A stretch of DNA of 44,842 nucleotides. Origin: Bacillota bacterium. GTDB lineage: Bacteria; Bacillota; Bacilli; Bacillales_A; Planococcaceae. Made by a program: the position numbers and the translations under genes. Below the pieces are notes generated by a model. The model saw nothing but the letters and a program-made list of their open reading frames with translations, made no database searches and was not told the DNA's origin. The stretch covers positions 1-44,842 of the forward strand of contig JAHIWI010000366.1 of NCBI GenBank assembly GCA_018816185.1. Direction: 5' to 3'. Shown here piece after piece: positions 8,613 to 18,553 of the stretch; position 1 is the first letter of the stretch; each line of letters opens with the position of its first letter.

Positions 8613-9380
8613 ATGATTGATATGCACAGCCATATATTGCACGGAGTAGACGATGGACCCGCTAAATTGGAAGAATCTATATCTTTGTTAAAACAAGCAG
8701 TAAGTGAGGGGATTACTGGAATTATTTCCACTTCACATGCTTACCACCCGCAATTTGATGTTAAAAAAGAAGTAGTTATTAAACAGGTACAGTCTTTAAA
8801 CGCCTTAGCAAAAGATCTTAACTTACCGATTCAAATTTATACCGGTCAAGAACTTAGGTTAAAAGACAATACGGCAAGTGAAATTATTTCGGATGCTGCT
8901 CTAACTTTAGCGGGCTCGAAATACGTACTTTTGGAGCTTCCTTCGCAAGGAATACCTGCTTATACGATTCAAATTATTCAAGATTTATTGAACCAAAACA
9001 AGATTCCTATCATCGCTCATCCAGAAAGAAATAAAGCGATTGCTGAAAAACCAAGTAGACTTGCTAGATTAATAACTCACGGAGCATTAGCACAAGTTAC
9101 CGCAGGAAGTTTAGCAGGACATTTTGGGAGATCAATCCAAAAAACAGCTTTACAGCTTGTTGACGCTCATTTAGTCCATGTATATGGATCAGATGTTCAC
9201 AACAGTTCAACAAGACCATTTTTATATAATAAAGGACTCGACTATTTGGATAAACAAAAGCGTCATGAACTAACAGATATCCTTCTTGAAAATAATTCGA
9301 GAATCATTACAAACCAAGATTTTATCTTACTTGAACCAGAAGAACTAGAAAAACAGAACTGGTGGAAAATATTTTCCTAA
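8613..9380 (+). CDS. PHP-family tyrosine-protein phosphatase, CapC/CpsB/YwqE type
   Basis: The protein has 255 residues. The PHP metal-binding motifs are present: DMHSHILHGVDDG at the N-terminus, TSHAYHPQFD (about 41-50), GQELRL (about 82), IIAHPERN (about 134) and GSDVHN near residue 193. These manganese-dependent phosphatases reverse the kinase autophosphorylation. AGAGGGA lies about 8 nt before the ATG. Together with the two preceding genes it completes the capsule control module. Confidence 0.94.
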   Translation: MIDMHSHILHGVDDGPAKLEESISLLKQAVSEGITGIISTSHAYHPQFDVKKEVVIKQVQSLNALAKDLNLPIQIYTGQELRLKDNTASEIISDAALTLAGSKYVLLELPSQGIPAYTIQIIQDLLNQNKIPIIAHPERNKAIAEKPSRLARLITHGALAQVTAGSLAGHFGRSIQKTALQLVDAHLVHVYGSDVHNSSTRPFLYNKGLDYLDKQKRHELTDILLENNSRIITNQDFILLEPEELEKQNWWKIFS

Positions 9381-9508
9381 TTTAACTAGGGAATACAGTA
9401 CACATTCGACATGATTCGGCAAAATACCCCTTGACGTACGGTGTAAAATTGGAAATGTATTTACATTTATTTTTTAGAAAAATTATTAAATAGAAAGGAA
9501 TTGATACA

Positions 9509-11356
9509 ATGACAATGAAAAAAAGAGTTTCTATGCTTTTCTTTGTCGATTCTTGTGTCGTTCTATTTTCTTTGTTTTTCGGGTATTTCAAATATCTACC
9601 AATCAATTCAACTAGCGATCCTTTAACAAATGGTTATTTTATTGCGAGTGGGGTTTCTTTGTTAATCGCTCATCATGGATTAGCGTGGTATTTAGGGTTA
9701 TATCGAAAAGTATGGGAATATGCATCGATTGGAGAGTTGAACTCAATATTTAAAGCAGTATCTGGTTCAATTGTAAGCCTAGCAATAATCCAATTTACCG
9801 TAACGGGGAATGTATTATTCAGACCATTACTAATCACTTGGATGCTACATATCATCCTTATCGGTGGATCTCGTTTATATTGGAGAATGTGGCGAGACAC
9901 CTATTTGAAAACAAAACAGGTAGATCATAAGAAAACATTAATTGTTGGCGCTGGAGCCGCAGGAACTATGGTGGCTCGTCATCTATTAAATAACCATTTC
10001 TCTGACTTAAAACCAATTGCGTTTATAGATGATGCGAGGTCAAAGCAAGGACTTGAAATATATGGAGTACGAGTAATGAGTGGTTTAAGTAATATTAATG
10101 ATGTCGTAAAGGACAATCATATCGAGCATATCATTATTGCAATTCCTTCTCTTTCAAAAAGCGAGTTAGCTAATTTAACAAAAATGTGTGTTGACACTGG
10201 AGTTCGTACACAAACGATTCCACACATTGAAGATATTGTAACAGGGAAGGTTTCTGTTAATGAAATACGTGACGTGAAAATAGAAGACTTACTTGGTCGT
10301 GAAGAAGTCAAACTTGATATGAAAATAATAAGTGAGAAATTGACAGGTAAAACGATTCTTGTAACAGGAGCTGGTGGTTCAATCGGTTCAGAGCTATGTC
10401 GTCAAGTGATGCGTTTTAATCCTAAGCAATTGATTTTGTTAGGACATGGAGAAAATTCGATTTATTTGATTGATCAAGAATTGAAGAGTGTATTTGGTGA
10501 CATGGTGGACCTTAAACCTGTTATTGCTGACGTGCAAGATCGAGAGAGAATATTCGATATAGTGGAAGAATATAGACCAGACGTGATTTATCATGCTGCT
10601 GCACATAAGCATGTACCTTTGATGGAAGGTAATCCAATGGAAGCAGTGAAGAACAATATCTTTGGAACAAAGAATGTCGCGGAGGCTGCGGATACGTTTG
10701 GTGTTGGAAACTTTGTACTTATATCTACTGATAAAGCTGTTAACCCGCCGAACGTGATGGGTGCAACGAAGCGTTTTGCTGAAATGATTGTTCAGAACTT
10801 AGCGAAAGACAGCAAAACGAAATTCGCAGCAGTTCGTTTTGGAAATGTATTGGGATCTCGTGGTAGTGTTGTACCACTTTTTAAAAAGCAGATTGCTAAA
10901 GGTGGGCCAGTTACAATCACCGATTCCCGTATGACTCGTTATTTTATGACGATACCTGAAGCATCACGTCTAGTTATTCAAGCTGGAACTCTTGCTAATG
11001 GCGGTGAGGTTTTTGTTCTAGATATGGGTGAACCGGTTAAGATAATTGACCTTGCCAAGAACTTAATTCGACTTTCTGGATATGCTGACGGTGAGATAGA
11101 AGTTAAAGAGACTGGAATACGTCCTGGAGAGAAGCTATATGAAGAATTGATGAATGAAAGCGAAAGACAGAGTGAGGTTGTATTTCCTAAGATTTATATT
11201 GGGAAGGCAGTGCCGATATCGAAGCTTGAGCTTGTGTATTTGTTAGAGAAGTTACCGTCCCTTTCGGGACATGAGTTGAAAGAAACTTTGGTAGGGGTTG
11301 CTAATCAGAGGAATGTTGAGGTTAACCATTCAGAAGTTATAGATTTTGTTGGGTGA
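9509..11356 (+). CDS. capD: Membrane nucleotide-sugar 4,6-dehydratase (CapD/EpsC/PglF-like)
   Basis: The protein has 615 residues. Four N-terminal membrane helices (about 10-115) are followed by a first Rossmann fold (KTLIVGAGAAGTMVARHLL, about 145) and a catalytic SDR domain with TILVTGAGGSIGSELCRQ (about 282). The active-site region STDKAVNPPNVMGATK (about 405-420) has Met in place of the classic SDR Tyr, as is typical for UDP-GlcNAc 4,6-dehydratases. It makes UDP-4-keto-6-deoxy sugar for QuiNAc- or FucNAc-type residues, often the substrate of the next gene's product. AAAGGA lies 9 nt ahead of ATG 9509; a second Met two codons in is possible. Confidence 0.93.
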   Translation: MTMKKRVSMLFFVDSCVVLFSLFFGYFKYLPINSTSDPLTNGYFIASGVSLLIAHHGLAWYLGLYRKVWEYASIGELNSIFKAVSGSIVSLAIIQFTVTGNVLFRPLLITWMLHIILIGGSRLYWRMWRDTYLKTKQVDHKKTLIVGAGAAGTMVARHLLNNHFSDLKPIAFIDDARSKQGLEIYGVRVMSGLSNINDVVKDNHIEHIIIAIPSLSKSELANLTKMCVDTGVRTQTIPHIEDIVTGKVSVNEIRDVKIEDLLGREEVKLDMKIISEKLTGKTILVTGAGGSIGSELCRQVMRFNPKQLILLGHGENSIYLIDQELKSVFGDMVDLKPVIADVQDRERIFDIVEEYRPDVIYHAAAHKHVPLMEGNPMEAVKNNIFGTKNVAEAADTFGVGNFVLISTDKAVNPPNVMGATKRFAEMIVQNLAKDSKTKFAAVRFGNVLGSRGSVVPLFKKQIAKGGPVTITDSRMTRYFMTIPEASRLVIQAGTLANGGEVFVLDMGEPVKIIDLAKNLIRLSGYADGEIEVKETGIRPGEKLYEELMNESERQSEVVFPKIYIGKAVPISKLELVYLLEKLPSLSGHELKETLVGVANQRNVEVNHSEVIDFVG

Positions 11357-11456
11357 CTATGGACTTGTTAGAGCGTCCTTTTATTTTAGTGAGTAGATGT
11401 CAAATCATCTTTACTTAGATGGTCTAGCAATTTTGTGAAAGAAAGGGGAACAAAAA

Positions 11457-12038
11457 ATGTTCTCGGTTATAAAAAGAATTGTAGATTTTTCACTATCTTT
11501 AACAATTATAGTGAGTTTGTCTGTTATTTTCCTTCTATTATGTATAGTCATCAAACTGGATTCTCCAGGACCAATTCTGTTTAAGCAGAGACGTATTGGA
11601 AAAGGCAAAAGTGAATTCAACATTTTGAAATTCAGAACAATGAAGATCGATGCACCGAATGATATGCCTACTCATTTACTTGACAAACCCGATGCTTACA
11701 TAACACGAGTAGGTAAATTCCTTCGTAAGACGAGTCTGGATGAACTTCCTCAATTGATTAATATTCTTAAAGGGGAAATGAGCATCATAGGTCCTAGGCC
11801 AGCACTTTGGAATCAATACGATCTGATTGCTGAACGTGATAAATATAAGGCAAATGATGTGCTTCCTGGACTGACGGGTTTGGCTCAGATCAGTGGAAGA
11901 GATGAGCTGCCGATTGAAGTGAAGGCGAAGATTGATGGGGATTATGTTCAAAAGAAGAGTCCAGGTTTGGATTCGGAGATTTTTGTTAAGACGGTTTTTA
12001 GTGTATTGAAAAGTGATGGGGTTAAAGAGGGAAAATAA
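11457..12038 (+). CDS. Undecaprenyl-phosphate sugar-1-phosphate transferase (priming enzyme)
   Basis: The protein has 193 residues: one N-terminal membrane segment (about 9-32), then the bacterial sugar-transferase domain with FKQRRIGKGKSEFNILKFRT, SLDELPQLINILKGEMSIIG with PRPAL, and PGLTGLAQISGRDELP. This small PglC/EpsL/CapM-type enzyme loads the first sugar phosphate on undecaprenyl phosphate at the inner membrane face. Next to CapD, the likely first sugar is a 6-deoxy-HexNAc (inference). The ribosome site GAAAGGGG is well placed. Confidence 0.94.
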   Translation: MFSVIKRIVDFSLSLTIIVSLSVIFLLLCIVIKLDSPGPILFKQRRIGKGKSEFNILKFRTMKIDAPNDMPTHLLDKPDAYITRVGKFLRKTSLDELPQLINILKGEMSIIGPRPALWNQYDLIAERDKYKANDVLPGLTGLAQISGRDELPIEVKAKIDGDYVQKKSPGLDSEIFVKTVFSVLKSDGVKEGK

Positions 12039-12078
12039 AGCAATTGAGATAAATTGTTATTAAGCAAGGATGATTCGA

Positions 12079-13221
12079 TTGAAAAAGGTTATTCTGTATG
12101 TCGGAAAATTCGATCTTCCTAATGGCACAGCAGCCGCACAAAGAGTTAATGTTAATAAAAAAATATTACAAAATCTACATTATGACGTAAGATTTATTAG
12201 TACGTTTGAAAGTGATGTAGATATAAAAGAATATAACAAAGATTTTAATATTAACTATATTAGTGAGAATAAATTGTTATTTGATATTACATATTTAAAA
12301 AATATAGTAATCGAAATAGGAGAAGAAAATATACATTCAATTATTTTTTATAATTTTCCAAGCATTGCATTATTTAGAGTAAATATGTTTTTGAAAAAGA
12401 AGAATATAAATGTATACTCCGACTGCACAGAGTGGTATGGTACACCGCCTAGAACTACTATTTTAAGAAAAGTAATTAAAACGGTAGATACTGAAATTAG
12501 AATGAGATATGTTCATAAAAAGCTTGATGGTATAATTTGTATTAGTACCTACTTAAAAAGATACTATGATAAAAAAGGACTGAAAACTGTATTAATTCCA
12601 AATGTATTAGATTTATCTGAACAAAAGTGGAACATTACGGACTCAAGAAATGATGCCACAAATATAAAACTCATTTATGCAGGTAATCCAGGAAAAGATT
12701 TTGAAAAAGAGAATTTGGATTTGATAGTAAATGTATTTAACAATGAAACATTAAGTTTTTTTAATATCGAACTTAACATTTTGGGAATAGAGAAAGATGA
12801 GTTTACGGAGATTTATATAAAAAAATACAAGAAATACCCTAAGTTGAATAAAATAAGTTTTGCCGGACGTAAAACTCATTTAGAAGTACTGGAAAATGTG
12901 AAAAATAGTGATTATTTCATTTTTTTTAGACCCATTTCCAAAGCAAATAAAGCAGGATTCCCTACTAAATTGGTAGAATCTTTTGGGACGTTAACCCCCG
13001 TTATTACAAACGATGTGGGAGATGTTTCAAGGTATATAAACAATGGAGTAAACGGTTATGTATTAAATACCAATGATATAAATATATTGGCAAAAGATTT
13101 AGCTGATATATTAAAAAAACATCGTATGTATGCTGTATTTCAAGATGAGTTGAAAATAAATAATCCATTCGATTATAAAAAATATGTTGCCGATTTTGAT
13201 GAATTCATAAATAAAATGTGA
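12079..13221 (+). CDS. GT4-like glycosyltransferase
   Basis: The TTG at 12079 is preferred over the in-frame ATG at 12070, because AAGGA (12066-12070) overlaps that ATG but sits 8 nt before the TTG. The product has about 380 residues. The N-terminal half begins KKVILYVGKFDLPNGTAAAQ. The C-terminal GT-B half has LIYAGNPGKDFEKENLDLI and FAGRKTHLEVLENVKNSDYF, with SKANKAGFPTKLVESFGTLT as donor-site region. The donor sugar cannot be deduced. It is markedly more AT-rich than the genes before it, which marks the start of the variable part of the locus. Confidence 0.85.
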   Translation: MKKVILYVGKFDLPNGTAAAQRVNVNKKILQNLHYDVRFISTFESDVDIKEYNKDFNINYISENKLLFDITYLKNIVIEIGEENIHSIIFYNFPSIALFRVNMFLKKKNINVYSDCTEWYGTPPRTTILRKVIKTVDTEIRMRYVHKKLDGIICISTYLKRYYDKKGLKTVLIPNVLDLSEQKWNITDSRNDATNIKLIYAGNPGKDFEKENLDLIVNVFNNETLSFFNIELNILGIEKDEFTEIYIKKYKKYPKLNKISFAGRKTHLEVLENVKNSDYFIFFRPISKANKAGFPTKLVESFGTLTPVITNDVGDVSRYINNGVNGYVLNTNDINILAKDLADILKKHRMYAVFQDELKINNPFDYKKYVADFDEFINKM

Positions 13222-13234
13222 GAGAAGGATAAAA

Positions 13235-14260
13235 ATGTTTAAAAACAAGACATTACTTATTACAGGTGGTACAGGTTCTTTCGGAAACGCTGTACTAAAT
13301 AGATTCTTGGATACAGACATTAAAGAAATTCGTCTTTTTTCAAGAGATGAAAAAAAACAAGAGGATATAAGAAAGCGTCTAAACAATCCAAAAGTTAAAT
13401 ACTATATTGGAGACGTAAGAGACGTCAACAGTATAAATACAGCAATGAACAATGTGGATTATGTTTTCCACGCTGCTGCGTTAAAACAAGTACCATCATG
13501 TGAATTTTTTCCGATGGAAGCTGTTAAAACGAATGTATTAGGTACTGAAAATGTTCTGAATGCTGCTATACAGAATAATGTAAAAAAAGTTATTTGTCTA
13601 TCAACTGATAAAGCGGTATATCCAATCAATGCCATGGGTATCTCTAAAGCAATGATGGAAAAGGTTACTGTCGCAAAATCGAGAACTGTAAGTGTTAATG
13701 ATACAAATATAAGTGGGACACGATACGGTAATGTTATGGCTTCACGTGGTTCAGTTATTCCACTATTTATTGACCAAATCAAGGCTGGTAAACCTTTAAC
13801 TATCACGGATCCAGAAATGACGAGATATTTAATGTCGTTGGAAGACGCGGTTGAACTAGTGTTGTTTGCTTTCTTGAATTCAAATCAAGGAGATATCTTT
13901 GTTCAAAAAGCTCCTGCTTCTACAATTGGTGAACTTGCACACGCACTTATAGAACTGTTCAAAGTGGATAATACAATTGAAGTAATAGGAACTCGCCACG
14001 GTGAAAAATTATATGAAACTCTTCTTACAAGAGAAGAAATGGCTGTCGCTACAGATATGGGTGGCTACTACCGAATCCCTGCTGATAACCGGGACTTGAA
14101 CTACAATAAATATTTCACAGAAGGTGAAGAAGAAATCTCAGAAGGTTGGGAGTACAACTCCCATAATACACATCGTCTATCAATTCAGGAAATTAAAGAT
14201 TTGTTACTCACACTTGATGTAGTAAAAGAAGAACTGGCAAAAATGGGTGTTACACAATGA
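13235..14260 (+). CDS. capE: UDP-GlcNAc 4,6-dehydratase/5-epimerase CapE (UDP-L-FucNAc pathway, step 1)
   Basis: The protein has 341 residues, an SDR with LLITGGTGSFGNAVL (about 6-20), HAAALKQVPSCEFFPMEAVK (about 80) and STDKAVYPINAMGISKAMME (about 122-141), again with Met replacing the usual SDR Tyr. The C-terminus carries GTRHGEKLYETLLTREEM. In Staphylococcus aureus, CapE converts UDP-GlcNAc to the 4-keto-6-deoxy-L-arabino sugar that feeds CapF and CapG. The gene overlaps capF by four bases, so the two are translationally coupled. AGAAGGA precedes the ATG. Confidence 0.95.
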   Translation: MFKNKTLLITGGTGSFGNAVLNRFLDTDIKEIRLFSRDEKKQEDIRKRLNNPKVKYYIGDVRDVNSINTAMNNVDYVFHAAALKQVPSCEFFPMEAVKTNVLGTENVLNAAIQNNVKKVICLSTDKAVYPINAMGISKAMMEKVTVAKSRTVSVNDTNISGTRYGNVMASRGSVIPLFIDQIKAGKPLTITDPEMTRYLMSLEDAVELVLFAFLNSNQGDIFVQKAPASTIGELAHALIELFKVDNTIEVIGTRHGEKLYETLLTREEMAVATDMGGYYRIPADNRDLNYNKYFTEGEEEISEGWEYNSHNTHRLSIQEIKDLLLTLDVVKEELAKMGVTQ

Positions 14261-15369
14261 GAAAAATTTTAGTGACAGGTGCAGATGGATTTGTCGGTAA
14301 AAACTTGGTAGCAGAGTTGAAAAATCAAGGACATGAGAAATTATATCTATTTAGTAGAGGGAACTCTTCTGAAGACCTTGTTAAATTTACGAAAGACTGT
14401 GATTTTGTCTTCCATCTAGCAGGCGTTAACCGTCCTCAAAATGAAAGTGAATTCATGGAAGGAAATCAGGGCTTAACTTCTCACTTGCTCCAGTGTCTTG
14501 TTAAAAATGAAAACAACGCTACAGTATTAATGACTTCTTCGATTCAAGCAGAAAAAGACAATCCATATGGCCAAAGCAAAAAAGCTGGAGAAGATGAATT
14601 GTTTGCCTACGCAAAAGAAACAGGAGCAGATGCATTTGTATATAGACTGCCAAATTTGTTTGGTAAGTGGAGTAAACCAAATTACAATACAGTAGTAGCT
14701 ACTTATTGTCATAACGTTGCGAGAAATATAGATATTCAAGTTAACAATCCTGCCGCCCTATTAGAGTTGGCTTATATTGATGATGTGATGGAAGAGTTTC
14801 TGAGAGCTTTACAAGGAACTCCTACTATTAGTGAGAAGTATTGTGTTATTCCAGTTACTCATAAGGTGGAGTTGGGGGAGTTAGCCAAGCGGATCAAAAG
14901 CTTTAAAGATAGCAGAACCACTTTGGCTGTTCCAGCAATGAGCAATGAACTGACGAAGAAGTTGTACAGCACTTACCTAAGTTTCTTGCCTGAAGATCGT
15001 TTTTCTTATGATTTAAAGATGAATGTCGATAGGCGGGGTTCTTTTACTGAGTTCCTCCGCACCCCTGATCGCGGTCAAGTTTCGGTTAACATTTCAAAAC
15101 CTGGTATTACTAAAGGAAATCATTGGCACCATACAAAAAACGAGAAGTTTTTAGTAGTAAGTGGTAACGGTTTAATAAGGTTCAGAAATATTGATTCAGA
15201 AAGAATTATCGAATACTACGTGACTGGCGACAAGTTGCAGGTAGTAGATATCCCAACAGGATATACACATTCAATTGTGAATGTAGGAGATACGGAATTA
15301 GTTACAATTATGTGGGTGAATGAAAGTTTCGATCCTAATAAACCAGATACCATATTTTTGGAGGTATGA
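14257..15369 (+). CDS. capF: CapF: bifunctional reductase with C-terminal cupin (UDP-L-FucNAc pathway, step 2)
   Basis: The protein has 370 residues. The N-terminal SDR reductase domain has ILVTGADGFVGKNLVAEL and a YGQSKKAGE active-site segment (about 105). The C-terminal cupin domain (about 250-370) has GNHWHHTKNEKFLVVSGNG, with the zinc-binding His residues. In the known pathway CapF epimerises C3 and reduces C4 to give UDP-L-6-deoxy-TalNAc. CapG would normally follow directly; here the next gene is an unrelated glycosyltransferase and capG lies 9 kb away at 24459. Confidence 0.95.
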   Translation: MRKILVTGADGFVGKNLVAELKNQGHEKLYLFSRGNSSEDLVKFTKDCDFVFHLAGVNRPQNESEFMEGNQGLTSHLLQCLVKNENNATVLMTSSIQAEKDNPYGQSKKAGEDELFAYAKETGADAFVYRLPNLFGKWSKPNYNTVVATYCHNVARNIDIQVNNPAALLELAYIDDVMEEFLRALQGTPTISEKYCVIPVTHKVELGELAKRIKSFKDSRTTLAVPAMSNELTKKLYSTYLSFLPEDRFSYDLKMNVDRRGSFTEFLRTPDRGQVSVNISKPGITKGNHWHHTKNEKFLVVSGNGLIRFRNIDSERIIEYYVTGDKLQVVDIPTGYTHSIVNVGDTELVTIMWVNESFDPNKPDTIFLEV

Positions 15370-15648
15370 TAATATTTTAAAATTTGTATACGAGCAAAAA
15401 AATTAGCCCATATATTATGCTTATTCCTAATAATAAAAATAAAAATAAAAATTAAGGTTTAAAGTTTCATGATTTATCGAAACAAGTAACACTTTTCGAT
15501 ATTGAGGTTATATATTTTTTATGAATTATAAATCCGTATTATCACATTATGAAATCATTTTAGAACCCGAATTGAAAACATAAAAAAAGATTGTTATTAC
15601 AATTCAAAACTAGATAAGCGGTATAAATAAAGTGAGATGGAGAAAAAA
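15370..15648. other. Long AT-rich gap inside the capsule operon
   Basis: No gene, clear terminator or RNA is seen in this 279-base gap, which is unusual in an otherwise tight operon. It marks the point where capG would be expected after capF and so may be the left junction of the replaced block. Confidence 0.5.
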
Positions 15649-16896
15649 ATGTATAAAGAAGAGATATTGTTTTTAGGTGGAGTTTTTCCGAAACATTTAG
15701 AAAATGAAGTCTTTAAAAAAAGTAAGGGCAATATGCAGAATGCGGCTAATGCACTTCAATGGAATATTATAGAAGGTTTGGAAAAAAATTTAGGAAGACC
15801 GATAAATTTGATGAACTTAATGTTTATAGGTTCTTATCCTCAAAAATATCAAGACATAAGAATAAGAAAAACATTTTTTTCGCATGCTCAAGGAGCAAAA
15901 GATGTAAATATTGGTTTTTTTAACTTAACTGGTATAAAACAATTTTTATTAAAAGCAGCAGTCGAAAAAGAATTAATTGTGTGGGCGGAACAAAATAAAA
16001 AGTCGAAGAAAATATTAATCATATACTCAGCTCAGAGTTTCTTTTTGGAAGCAGCATATAATTTGAAAGAAAAATATAAAGAAATTTCAATATCTTTAAT
16101 AGTACCGGATCTTCCAGAGTACATGAGCTTAGAAAATAAAGAAAGTTTTTTTAGAAGCATTATAAAAAAAAGAAATCAAAAAATTATTGCTAAAAAAATA
16201 GATTCCGTAGATAGTTTTATCTTACTAACCAAGGATATGGCTGACTATTTTAAAATTAAAAAGCCTTATGAAGTTATTGAAGGCATGGTTAAGAGTAGAA
16301 AGATTGATATAAATGAGAAACAAATTTTTGGGAAAAATAATATAAAAACGGTAACTTACACAGGAACTCTTACAAAGAAATACGGAATTATGGATTTGGT
16401 CTATGCATTTATGGATATTAAGAATGATAATTATAATTTAGTTATTTGCGGTAGAGGAGAAACAGAAGATGAAATTAAAGAACTTGCTAAAAAAGATTTA
16501 AGAATTAAATATCTAGGTTTATTACCATATAAAAAAGTTCAGAAATTACAGGAGAATTCCACTTTGCTCGTTAACCCTCGAAAGAATAACGAAAGTTACA
16601 CTAAATATTCTTTTCCTTCTAAACTACTTGAATACCTATCATCCGGTACACCAGTACTTGCTTATAACTTAGATGGAATACCGAAAGAATATGAAAATTA
16701 TATATGGTATTTAAAAAATGACTCACAGATTCATTTAACAAAAAAAATTATTGAGTGTTGTGAAATGAGTGAAAGTTCTTTGAGGCAAAAAGGATTAGAA
16801 AACATTAAATTTGTTAATCAAGAAAAAAATTCAATTATTCAATGTAAAAAAATTTTGAAATTAATTAATATAGATTCTCAATATAATTCCTTATAA
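15649..16896 (+). CDS. GT4-like glycosyltransferase
   Basis: The start at 15649 is chosen because GATGGAG lies 6 nt ahead; the in-frame ATG at 15637 has no spaced ribosome site and lies within that motif. The product has 415 residues. The C-terminal GT-B half shows KTVTYTGTLTKKYGIMDLVY, LVICGRGETEDEIKELAK, IKYLGLLPYKKVQKL and the donor-site stretch SFPSKLLEYLSSGTPVLAYN, with the conserved Glu. The N-terminal acceptor half is divergent. It is probably a serotype-specific enzyme; its linkage is unknown. Sequence is strongly AT-rich. Confidence 0.85.
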   Translation: MYKEEILFLGGVFPKHLENEVFKKSKGNMQNAANALQWNIIEGLEKNLGRPINLMNLMFIGSYPQKYQDIRIRKTFFSHAQGAKDVNIGFFNLTGIKQFLLKAAVEKELIVWAEQNKKSKKILIIYSAQSFFLEAAYNLKEKYKEISISLIVPDLPEYMSLENKESFFRSIIKKRNQKIIAKKIDSVDSFILLTKDMADYFKIKKPYEVIEGMVKSRKIDINEKQIFGKNNIKTVTYTGTLTKKYGIMDLVYAFMDIKNDNYNLVICGRGETEDEIKELAKKDLRIKYLGLLPYKKVQKLQENSTLLVNPRKNNESYTKYSFPSKLLEYLSSGTPVLAYNLDGIPKEYENYIWYLKNDSQIHLTKKIIECCEMSESSLRQKGLENIKFVNQEKNSIIQCKKILKLINIDSQYNSL

Positions 16897-16940
16897 CTGT
16901 TTCATGAGATAATTAAATTTAAGAAAAAGTAGATGGGAAA

Positions 16941-18458
16941 ATGAAAAAAGCTGCTTTAATATTAGCCGTGATTATAGTGTTATCTAAAATGTTGGGGCTT
17001 TTAAGGGATATTACTTTATCATACTTTTACGGCGCTTCAAGTATAAGTGATGCATATTTAATTTCAATAACAATACCTGTAGTTTTATTCGGTTTTATTA
17101 TAACTGGTATTTCTACTATTTATATTCCAATTAATAATGAAATTGAAAAGCAACATGGGGGTTTACGGGCAAATGCTTTTACTAATAACCTGGTAGTGGT
17201 TATTACTATAATAATCACTGTTATTATTACTTTTGGAATGATATTTACAGAACTTCTAATAAACGTTTTTGCTACAGGCTTCGATGGTGAAACAAAAGAA
17301 ATTGCGATTTACTTAACTAAAATTAATTTATTTGGGATTTTTTTTACAGCGTATATATCGATTTTTGCTAGCTTTGTAAATATTAAAGGGAAATATATTA
17401 TAACTGCTTTTATAGGGATTCCACTAAATCTTATAGTGATTTCATCAATAATAATTAGTTACTATGGGGAGAATATAAAAGTTCTAGCTTTTGGTAATGT
17501 ATTTTCGTTAATAATTTCCTTCTTTCTACTTTACACATTTGCGAAAAAAGAAAAATACAAGTTTTATATACAATTTAATCCATTTGATTCGTATCTAAAA
17601 AAAATGATTCTAATGGCTATTCCTGTTATGCTCGGAGTTTCTATAAATGAGATTAATGTGATAGTAGATAGAACAATTGCTTCGACTTTTGAAGATGGTG
17701 GAATTTCTATATTGAACTATGCAAGTAAAATAAGTGGATTTATTCTAGGTATTTTTATACTAATATTTAATACTTTAATGTTTCCTCGTCTTTCAAAAAT
17801 GGTTGTTAATAAAGAGAACAGTGGATTTATGCATGTGGCTAATAGAACAATTATAAGTATAAATTTTTTACTTATACCAGCGTTAGTAGGAATAATGATT
17901 TTTGCAAATCCGATAATTGAAATTATATATGGTAGAGGAGCAATGTCAGAGAAATCTATTTCTGAAACTTCTCGCGCACTATTTTATTATTCTCTAGGTA
18001 TATTTGGTCTTGCTTTAAGAGAAGCCTTATCCAAAATGTTTTATGCCGTTCAAGATACTAGAACTCCTATGATCAATGCAATAATTACAATTCTATTAAA
18101 TATAATTCTAAATATTGTTTTATCTAGAGTTATGGGGCTATCAGGACTAGCATTAGCTACAAGTCTATCTGCCATATTATGCTCAATGTTACTGTATTTC
18201 AGTTTCTCGAAAAAGATAGGAAAACTGGATAATAAAAAGATAATACTTTCTTTTCTAAAGGCGTCAATATCAACATTACTAATGGCAATAATAGCGGCCA
18301 ATAGTTTTATCTACCTTCAATCCTATGTTAATTCGATTATTTCTTTAATCATTGCTATTTGTATTGGCGTACTTTTTTATATTGTATGTTTGTTCTTCTT
18401 AAAAGTTCCTGAAGTAAATATATTAGTTAAGAGCGCTAAAGATAAAATGGTGAATTAA
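16941..18458 (+). CDS. MurJ/MviN-family lipid-linked oligosaccharide flippase
   Basis: The protein has 505 residues with about 13-14 membrane helices spread along its length. The N-terminus KMLGLLRDITLSYFYGASSI, with SDAYLISITIP, is characteristic of MurJ/MviN (MOP superfamily), not of typical Wzx. In this context it most likely flips the undecaprenyl-linked capsule repeat unit. A duplicate lipid II flippase role cannot be excluded by sequence alone. It sits between a glycosyltransferase and capI, with a 44-base gap upstream. Confidence 0.88.
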   Translation: MKKAALILAVIIVLSKMLGLLRDITLSYFYGASSISDAYLISITIPVVLFGFIITGISTIYIPINNEIEKQHGGLRANAFTNNLVVVITIIITVIITFGMIFTELLINVFATGFDGETKEIAIYLTKINLFGIFFTAYISIFASFVNIKGKYIITAFIGIPLNLIVISSIIISYYGENIKVLAFGNVFSLIISFFLLYTFAKKEKYKFYIQFNPFDSYLKKMILMAIPVMLGVSINEINVIVDRTIASTFEDGGISILNYASKISGFILGIFILIFNTLMFPRLSKMVVNKENSGFMHVANRTIISINFLLIPALVGIMIFANPIIEIIYGRGAMSEKSISETSRALFYYSLGIFGLALREALSKMFYAVQDTRTPMINAIITILLNIILNIVLSRVMGLSGLALATSLSAILCSMLLYFSFSKKIGKLDNKKIILSFLKASISTLLMAIIAANSFIYLQSYVNSIISLIIAICIGVLFYIVCLFFLKVPEVNILVKSAKDKMVN

Positions 18459-18553
18459 ATGGATAATAACAAAATTAGCCTATAAGATTATATATTCATT
18501 TGATTTTTTTCGGAAATTTAAAAATAATAACATTATAGATAGGAGTAGTTTTT

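Noticed and set aside
16941-18458. Classical Wzx flippase
   Set aside because: The N-terminal GLLRDITLSYFYG signature is that of MurJ/MviN; kept as a flippase but not named Wzx.
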